From contig DF237149.1 of the NCBI GenBank assembly GCA_000708835.1, positions 62,001-126,000 on the forward strand: DNA of 64,000 nucleotides, read 5' to 3'. Positions 57,301-64,000 of the stretch are shown here, in pieces. Position 1 is the stretch's first letter, and every line of letters starts with the position of its first letter. The notes beneath the pieces were generated by a model. The model was given only the letters and a program-made list of their open reading frames with translations. It was not told the DNA's origin and did not search any database. This DNA is from Klebsormidium nitens (Eukaryota; Streptophyta; Klebsormidiophyceae; Klebsormidiales; Klebsormidiaceae). The position numbers and the translations under genes are program-made.

Positions 57301-60300
57301 GCAGTCCTGCTGGTTATCAGCGTCCCTCGAATCTTGGTTACATTCGTTCTCTGGTTGCCTCTCTTCTCAACAGCCTCACCGTTTAAACGCTCTCCTGCCT
57401 CACAAAAGCAACACAACTCTTCCTTCCTCAAAAGTGCTTCGAAAGCTGGTCCTGTTGTCTGAGTACGAAAGCCCCCCTCAGTTTCTTTGCTCCTCTCACC
57501 CTTTCTCCTTTCTCATCGTTTCTGCCCCTTCCCCTGCAGCTGCTGTACCGCGCCGAGATCCCCTACGCCGGCACCGAGGCGCACCACATGGGTCAGTCCC
57601 CCGACAACAAGTTCCTCGTCGCCGGGGGGGTGTTTTCCAGCGTCCAGGGACTCCCCCAGGTGTTCTTCTACGACATCGCTGACGACCCGTACCACCCGCT
57701 GTACACCGGTGACATCGACCCCAAGAATAGCGGCATCACCGACCAAGTCGTGTTTGACAGCCAGGGCCGCGCCATCATCACTCAGGTGCGTTCTGAAGAT
57801 CGGTTCAGAAAGGAGTATTAAGTTCTGAAGATCGGTTCAGAAAGGATTGTAAAGTTCTGGAGATCGTTTCAGAAAGGAGTGTTAAGTTCTGGAGATCGGC
57901 TCAGCAAGGAAGTGTCAACAGAAGATCGGCTCAGAAAGAAAGTGTCAACAGAAGAAGTTTGTGGATCGGCTTAGAGGGGAAGAGATGTGTCAACAGAGAT
58001 TCCCCAAACTTAGAGCATCGAGATTTGTCAACAGAAATTTCACAGATGCTCTAAATCTGTGAAATTTCTGTTGACAAATCTCGATGCTCTCAGTAGTGCT
58101 ATAGATACTCTTGAGCTCCTCAGGGATTCTGATAAGAGTCGGCTGAGAGTGTTGCATCTTCCGTGACGACCTCAGAAGCTGAAGTTCCCCTGCTTCGACG
58201 GTTCTGTGCCCCGCAAAGAAATCGAGTGATTGACGCGTCGAGTCTGCGCGATTTAATTGGATATGAGCGCATTGATGACCCCAATTCCACCCTATCACCG
58301 GACTCAGAGATGGTCAAGAAAGTGAGATGGTAAAGAAATCGATGGTTAGGAACCTGAGATGGTGAAACAATCTCTCAAGCTTCAAAGAGTATCCCATCAC
58401 TCGCAAAACCCACAGCCTCCGCTCCCACTCCCAAAACCCACAGCCTCCGCTCCCACTCCCAAAACCCACAGCCTCCGCTCCCACTCCCAAAACCCACAGC
58501 CTCCGCTCCCACTCCCAAAACCCACAGCCAAGGGAAAGCGCTGGCCGTTCGATCTGCAAAACCCACAGCCGAAGACAAACGTTGGCCGTTCGATTTGCAG
58601 ATGGGCTCCTACACTGGCGGCACCCCCGGTCGCCTCCTCGAGGTCTATCCCCCCTTCCCGACCGACCTCGCCTCCGGCCTCAAGCCCGCCTTCGCTGAAT
58701 ACGGCACGGGGGGTCCCGGCGAGGACACAATGAACCCCCACGGACTGGACGTGAACGCCGACTCGACCATCGCAATTACCGGAGACTTCATCGAGCCCGT
58801 TTCGCTCTTCGCGGGATCCCCTGACCAGATCAAGTTCCGCGACACCATCCGCATCTGGCGCCGGAACGTGAACGGAAGCACCGGGTGGACCAACACCAAG
58901 ACGTTCACCGTGCCCGGGGCTGGGGGCGTGCAGGACGTGCAGGTGCGGTGTTCCGTTTCCGGTCGTACACTGTGTTCCGGTCATACACGCGTCAGTCTCC
59001 GGCGGCAGGATTGATCACGACAGAGTCAAGTCTTGCTCATGTGTTCTGGTAATGACCGCGTCTTTCTCTGGTGGCGAGATAGGATCTTGTTCAGGGTCCA
59101 TTCGTTTTCATTTGTTCATCTATTTCATCGTTCTCGCGTCTTTCCCTGGCGGCAGAATGGAATCTTGTCAATCCAGACGAAATTTGCCATTTCATCGTTC
59201 TCGCGTCTTTCCCTGGCGGCAGAATGGAATCTTGCCGATTGATAGACTAGACGCTGGAGGCTTGAGACGGCAACTTACACGAAATCTGCCTTTCTNNNNN
59301 NNNNNNNNNNNNNNNNNNNNNNNNNNNNNNNNNNNNNNNNNNNNNNNNNNNNNNNNNNNNNNNNNNNNNNNNNNNNNNNNNNNNNNNNNNNNNNNNNNNN
59401 NNNNNNNNNNNNNNNNNNNNNNNNNNNNNNNNNNNNNNNNNNNNNNNNNNNNNNNNNNNNNNNNNNNNNNNNNNNNNNNNNNNNNNNNNNNNNNNNNNNN
59501 NNNNNNNNNNNNNNNNNNNNNNNNNNNNNNNNNNNNNNNNNNNNNNNNNNNNNNNNNNNNNNNNNNNNNNNNNNNNNNNNNNNNNNNNNNNNNNNNNNNN
59601 NNNNNNNNNNNNNNNNNNNNNNNNNNNNNNNNNNNNNNNNNNNNNNNNNNNNNNNNNNNNNNNNNNNNNNNNNNNNNNNNNNNNNNNNNNNNNNGCCTCC
59701 AGCGTCTATTGTATCAGTCGGCAATCTGCCTTTCACAAGCCTCCAGCGGCCAGATTCTCAAGCCTCCAGCGTCTATTGTATCAGTCGGCAGACTTATATT
59801 TGGTCCATCTTAAGCCTTGAGACTTCAGCTTCTTGAGTTTCTCGAGTCTAACATTCAACCTCTCTTCTCTTCCCTTGGACAGTTCATCCCCGGCGATGCC
59901 CAGCAGCGCGCGCTCGCGACGCTCGTCAACGGCAACGGCCTGGCGCTGGTCAACCCGACGACCGAGACCGTGTCCGTCGTCTACAACTTCGCCAACGAGA
60001 CGTGCGTGCCCCACGTGTCCGACATTTCCAACGACGGCAAGAAGTACTTTGTTTCGTGCATCGGCCTCGGCCAGGTGTGGATGATCGACATCTCCAACCC
60101 CGAGGCGCCCTTCAAGCTCGACGCCAAGGACACCGGCGGTCCCAGCTCCAACCCCCACTTCGTGCGCCTCACCCCCAACGACGACCGGTTGTTCGTCTCA
60201 AACTACTTCGTCACGGCCGGGCTCGCGTCGTCCCCCGGCGCGCGGAATGTGCTGTCGTTCAACGTGGGGGCGACCAGCCTTGAGGCCGACACTGCCTTCG

Positions 60301-60392
60301 GGTCGCTGTCGTTTGCTAACGTTGTGGACGACAACGGTGTGCAGACCAACTCCCGCCCCCACGGGATGACGGTCAACTATCTGAGCTGCTAG
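54339..60392 (+). CDS. Secreted Cys-rich protein with selenium-binding-protein-like beta propeller
   Basis: Exons: 54339-54401 (signal peptide, hydrophobic VATLCLAATLLLQ), 55542-55709, 56276-56443, 56979-57103, 57540-57785, 58601-58942 and 59883-60392 (TAG). Exons 2 and 3 are each 168 nt, phase 1-1, and encode related Cys-rich modules (CYTNNGADGYCC and CYSTDGSVNVCC). The rest resembles the SBP56/methanethiol-oxidase propeller: LLYVWAG, TEAHHMGQSPDNKFLVAGG, DTMNPHGLDV, VSDISNDGKKYFVSC, NPHFVRLTPNDDRLFVSNYF and SRPHGM near the end. I infer export or a cell-wall location. Two weak points remain. Exon 1 ends in phase 0 but exon 2 needs phase 1, so a small exon or another first exon is missing. 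An assembly gap lies in the intron before the last exon. Assignment to SBP rests on the His-containing and RPHGM motifs only. Confidence 0.7.
54370..54540 (+). repeat. Duplicated signal-peptide exon edge and donor
   Basis: The exon end and GTAAGCGT donor (54380-54410) recur at about 54507-54542. That copy starts with its own ATG (MVPRSVLFAS) and ends in phase 1, the phase exon 2 needs. Confidence 0.6.
57787..57995 (+). repeat. Tandem repeat of about 36 bp after the exon ending 57785
   Basis: The unit GTTCTGAAGATCGGTTCAGA with flanks begins right at the donor and is repeated five to six times. Copies become longer and more diverged, ending in GTGTCAACA-type tails. Confidence 0.85.
58013..58089. 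ncRNA. Perfect 35-bp inverted repeat; possible small-RNA hairpin
   Basis: Arms 58013-58047 and 58055-58089 are exact inverse complements around the loop GCTCTAA, inside an intron of the secreted-protein gene. The size and perfection would suit a young miRNA/siRNA-type precursor. No expression evidence can be drawn from sequence; a recent inverted duplication without function is equally possible. Confidence 0.35.
58408..58535 (+). repeat. 28-bp minisatellite, about four units
   Basis: The unit CCACAGCCTCCGCTCCCACT plus CCCAAAAC is repeated head to tail just upstream of the exon at 58601. Its first bases (AAACCCACAGCC) also occur in two copies of the acceptor region (58530-58600). Confidence 0.9.
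59110..59235 (+). repeat. Tandem repeat beside the assembly gap
   Basis: The unit CGTCTTTCCCTGGCGGCAGA with flanks occurs twice in near-identical form (59138 and 59203), with a third, partial copy near 59058. Confidence 0.8.
59296..59694. other. Assembly gap flanked by inverted and direct repeats
   Basis: A run of N. GACGCTGGAGGCTTGAGA on the left (59250-59267) has its inverse on the right (59758-59775, and more copies near 59695). AATCTGCCTTTC occurs directly on both sides. The repeats probably caused the gap. Confidence 0.95.
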
Positions 60393-62825
60393 AGGAGAGT
60401 TTTGTCGAACTTCATGAGGCTTAATGAGAGGTTGACCTTTTTTCTTGGTTAGTCAGGATAGCGGTTAGTGAGAACGTCGACTTTTTGAGGTGCTGGAGTG
60501 TAAGAATCCGGACATACCCCTTCTTGACTTTGTGGCTCAATTACCTAGTAACTTATGCCATAGACATACTTATGCCATAGACATAGCGCAGTTTGTACCT
60601 CCAAGTCAAGTTGGTGTGGGCGCAGTTTGTACCTCCAAGTCAAGTTGGTGTGGGCGTAAGTCGTCAGTACTTAGTCAGTTGAGTTTTAGTTGAGTTTTAG
60701 TTGAGTTCATTGAGTGCATTGAGTGAAAAACCGAGGCTTCGGTTGGTGTAGGTGTGAGTGGGTAGTCACTTTTTAAGTCATCATAATGCGGCTGATAATG
60801 ACATGCATCGAGGCTCCATGCAAATGCGGAAACGACAGCTGCAAAAATTGAGGCTTCGGTTGGACGTTGTCGGAAAGAGTCCCGCTAAGAGAGCGCTTAG
60901 TATTTGCTTGATGCTTAATGTGTGACCGACTGCCTTTTTCCCATTGAAGGTCCGCAAACGCGGTATAAGGGCGAAATGAAGGCTGCACTTATACCCAAGC
61001 CGCAATTGTTTTCATTACTAACGAGAGCTGCGAAAAGTTTGCGTGCCAAACTTGCATGCACATGCAAGCTTTGCTGGAGTCATTTTTGTTTGAACGATTC
61101 AGTAAACGAGGCGATCCTGGATGTTCACAACTGCAAGTTAAAGGCCATGCCTATATCCAAGCTAAATTGTCAGCTTAGGAACGAGAACCAGTGCGGAAAA
61201 TCAGCCGCCAAACTTGGTTTTGAGAGCTGGATGTTCTCGACGTTCAGTGCATGTTAATAAAAGCTCTTAGGATGCTACATATCTATACTGTAGTCGCCCA
61301 ACATCCTTGTAAGTACTGAGCATGTACGTGCGTGCAAACTGATTGTCCGGACATGGGCCCTAGGTCACACATGCAAGCAGGGGCGATCAGTGCAGGAGGC
61401 TTGTCAATGGTGAGCATCACGTCTTGATCGAACCCGGTTCTAGTGTGACGCAACGCCCCATCCGGCCGCATCAACATTTTCCGCTTTGGTGTAGTAGCTG
61501 CCGGAGTCGCGGCCGGCAACTGTCGGACGCGGCCGCAGGGTTTATGTACGAAGTTCTGTAGGCACCGGCCAATCTTGGCCGTTCAGATAAAGCATGATGG
61601 TCGATCATCAACGGTCCAAAGCTATGGGCTGCTTCGTGTTGATCCGGTTCGTCTGAAACGGCCTGCCGGCCCGGACATGGGAGAGACTCAATTTAATGAG
61701 ATACGACAAAGGTATGAGATAATATAGGAGAATAGGTAGCTCCAATAGGTAGCTCAGTTCGAGGGAGACTGTGGGGAGAGTCCGCAAGGAAGAAGTAGAG
61801 ACTTTGCTTCTAGAGGCGCTCATCTCTGATGCAGTGAAAAGACACTCATGAGCAGCTCGACCTCCTCATCATTCATGTGCATCCGGACAGTGACTGCAGT
61901 GGCGCCGATCTTCATTTGTAAGTGAACATGAATGTTATGCAATTTGATTCGGAACGTAACTTCTATTGCAATGGTGACTGTTCATACATGCAGCTGAAGT
62001 GAATAAGATCCGGGCGGCTGCGGGAAGAATCCTCGAAGAAGGGGTGTTCGTCACACTAGCTGGGCAACTACACCGCGGACGTGCCAGGTTAACCGGTGCA
62101 GTGTCATAAGACCACGTGCGCGATGTGCATGCATCTGAAGTGCATCAAGACAAATATTTGCAGGCAAAAATGACATGGTGACGTTCAACTACTTGCAGAC
62201 GCACGGCTGGTCTGGACATCACCGGGTTTTGCATGGGGTGACCCCTGGCAAAGTAAAGCTGGATACCGGACTCGGCAGCTAGGCCGGACGATTGATCTGA
62301 TCATGATCGTTCGCGCTCAAGCTCAATCATATAGCTACACAGTGACCACCCTTCTCACCCCTTCCGTACAAAGACAGCGGCCCTCTATTTGAGTTCCAAA
62401 CTATCAAATTGCTAGCAAGATCACACCCTCAAGCACGCAGCGTATTGCACCACTAGAACTCATGTTTAGAAAGCCTCTTATGTCCACGTTACCTCCCTTG
62501 AGCTGCCTAACCAGATAATTACACTTACCCCGATCCTAGGCTGGCCTAAGTCATGATACAGTCTGTCTTCTCCGGTAACTTTTTGAGCATCCCTAACCAC
62601 ACGAGCTTCCCCGAGAAAAATGTGTACACTGTCCTGATCAGCCTTATACCGCGGGCGTCGTCATTCCTACCCGTTTCCTTTTCAGGCAGCGAGTTTATCG
62701 TTCTATTTTCTGTACATGATCCGCTATGAGCTTGACCCTAGCGACCTGATCCTGGCTCAAGTCTATGTCATCGAGCCCGAGGTTTTAATCATGAAGGCGC
62801 GAAGCCCCGCGCTCCGGTACGGGCT
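60393..62825. other. 3' flank and intergenic stretch
   Basis: No gene supported. It includes a head-to-tail duplication of a 34-bp unit starting GCAGTTTGTACCTCCAAGTC (60588 and 60622) and a duplicated ACTTATGCCATAGACAT (60550 and 60567). Confidence 0.55.
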
Positions 62826-64000
62826 TTATAACCTAAAGTATGCATGTATGCCCGGCCCCAGAAGGAGCGCCATCAGCGAAACGACAATGAACTCCACGAA
62901 ATCCAAACCTTTGGCAGTGTGTGCAATGTACAGTCCGACGAGAACGGACAGTGTCGCCAGGACTGATAGCGCCACTGAGCGCGTCTCGTCGATGGGGGGC
63001 AAGCTCCGGTCCGCCAGTTTGAGCGCTTGTTGGAGCATCGAAAGGAGCGCCGCGTCGGTGATCGGATCCAGTTCGTCATCCTCCTGCGATGAAGGGAGCA
63101 AAACTTGGTTATCAGGTATGTGAGATTCAGGCCCCAAGAGCCTTAACCCCGAGGGCCTTGAACGAAAAGAGTAGCCGGTTTGAACGCGCGGGGCAAAACT
63201 TCTGTACGCAGATCATGTGGAACTCAGGCGCAGAGACCCTTAAACAAAGAGAGAGATCAGGCGCTGGAGCATTTAACAAAATGCCCGATCGAATCCAGTT
63301 CAACATGCTCTTGCAAGGACGGAGGCAAGCCTTTTCCGCAAACCACAGGGAGACGAGAACACAATAGTGCAGCCAGTTCTCCGCCCTTGTGAGAAGACGG
63401 AGAGACGAAACGAGCAGATCCCAAGGCCTCAGAGCTGCTTGTCCTCCCTATTGCCCTATCCGTTTCGTTTCAAGCAAGGACGGAACGGAAAAGCAGAACA
63501 AGGAGCTGAAAACGAATCAGATTTCTAGCAGACAAGGGAACGGTAGTGCAGTCAGTATTTCGTCCTGGTAAGAGGACGGAGACACGGAATGGGCTGATCT
63601 GAAGGCCTCAGGGCTGCTTACCCTCTCTTTCATTCCAAGCAAGGCCGGTCGGGAAAGCAGAACGTAGTAACTGACACCAGAGCAGCCCTCAAACCAAACG
63701 GAAGCGGAAGCGGAAAGACTAGTTCTGCGAGTGAAACCTTGCTAGTGAAGCTGGCACGATCAGGAGGGAGTCGCCGACGTTCACTCCCAGAGTCTCCGCA
63801 ATCCAACGTACTGCGGCAACGGAAGCACCAGATCCGCGAGCTGACTGACCTGCTCGCGGCTGATAAAGCTAGCAATTCCAAAGGCCGAGTCCCAGTCTCC
63901 CCAATTCCAAAGGAAAGCGGAACGAGAGGAACTAGACTCACGAGGAAACTGACCTGTTCGCGGCCGGTGAAGCTGGCAATGTCGAAAACAGAGTCTCCGG
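62826..64000 (-). CDS. Small membrane protein, partial (extends beyond the right edge)
   Basis: The last exon 62826-63083 (TAA) encodes an acidic start (EDDELDPITDAALL) and two hydrophobic segments (VALSVLATLSVLVGLYIAH and FVEFIVVSLMALLLGPGI). An upstream exon ends at about 63954 (DIASFTGREQ, donor GTCAGT, phase 0) and runs off the window. The phases agree. I do not recognise the family; a thylakoid or organelle membrane protein is only a guess. Confidence 0.6.
63365..63665. repeat. Direct repeat of about 175 bp in the intron
   Basis: GTGCAGCCAGT...AGAGGACGGAGA...AAGGCCTCAG.GCTGCTT...AAGCAAGG recurs at 63368-63505 and 63547-63665. Confidence 0.8.
63715..64000. repeat. Three copies of the right-edge exon 3' edge and donor
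   Basis: The exon edge (GCGGCCGGTGAAGCTGGCAA, 63960 onwards) recurs near 63855-63880 (GCGGCTGATAAAGCTAGCAA) and 63740-63760 (TAGTGAAGCTGGCACGA). Period about 105-115 bp. Confidence 0.8.

Overview
The window is nuclear DNA from a eukaryote. Coding sequence is broken into short exons with GT..AG introns on both strands. No operon-like spacing or Shine-Dalgarno context is visible, and there are two assembly gaps (44793-45006 and 59296-59694). The protein families point to the green lineage: an AMT1-type ammonium transporter, a plant group-D-like PP2C, HAL3-type PPCDC, a small plant-type STN1, PTH2 and a phytochelatin-synthase-like peptidase. A streptophyte alga (for example a Klebsormidium-like organism) is my best guess. 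That is an inference; no rRNA or marker gene is present.

Layout, left to right. (1) 692-11202, minus: AMT1-type transporter exons run, without a break in splice phase, into PP2C exons. This is a candidate AMT-PP2C fusion; the last PP2C exon(s) lie beyond the left edge or were not found. (2) 14300-19266, plus: universal stress protein domain with a Ser-rich, coiled-coil tail. (3) 20923-23294, minus: peptidyl-tRNA hydrolase 2. (4) about 25449-28877, plus: STN1 of the telomeric CST complex (first exon not found). (5) 31352-37986, minus: HAL3/PPCDC flavoprotein spliced in phase to ankyrin repeats, a second candidate fusion. (6) 39047-41658, minus: gamma-glutamylcyclotransferase/AIG2-like protein. 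(7) 42191-46177, minus: two tandem phytochelatin-synthase-like domains, the second lacking its catalytic His. (8) 46610-50957, minus: two-DEP-domain protein. (9) 54339-60392, plus: secreted protein with Cys-rich modules and a selenium-binding-protein-like propeller. (10) 62826-right edge, minus: small membrane protein, partial.

The strongest structural signal is shared by nearly all these genes. Introns contain decayed tandem copies of the adjacent exon edge together with its splice site (or of the start-codon region), usually with a 90-180 bp period. I found this at about twenty exon edges. It looks like a local duplication process that lengthens introns and leaves strings of decoy splice sites. 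Exon boundaries below were derived by hand from splice consensus, phase continuity and family similarity. Total coding lengths divide by three where all exons are seen.
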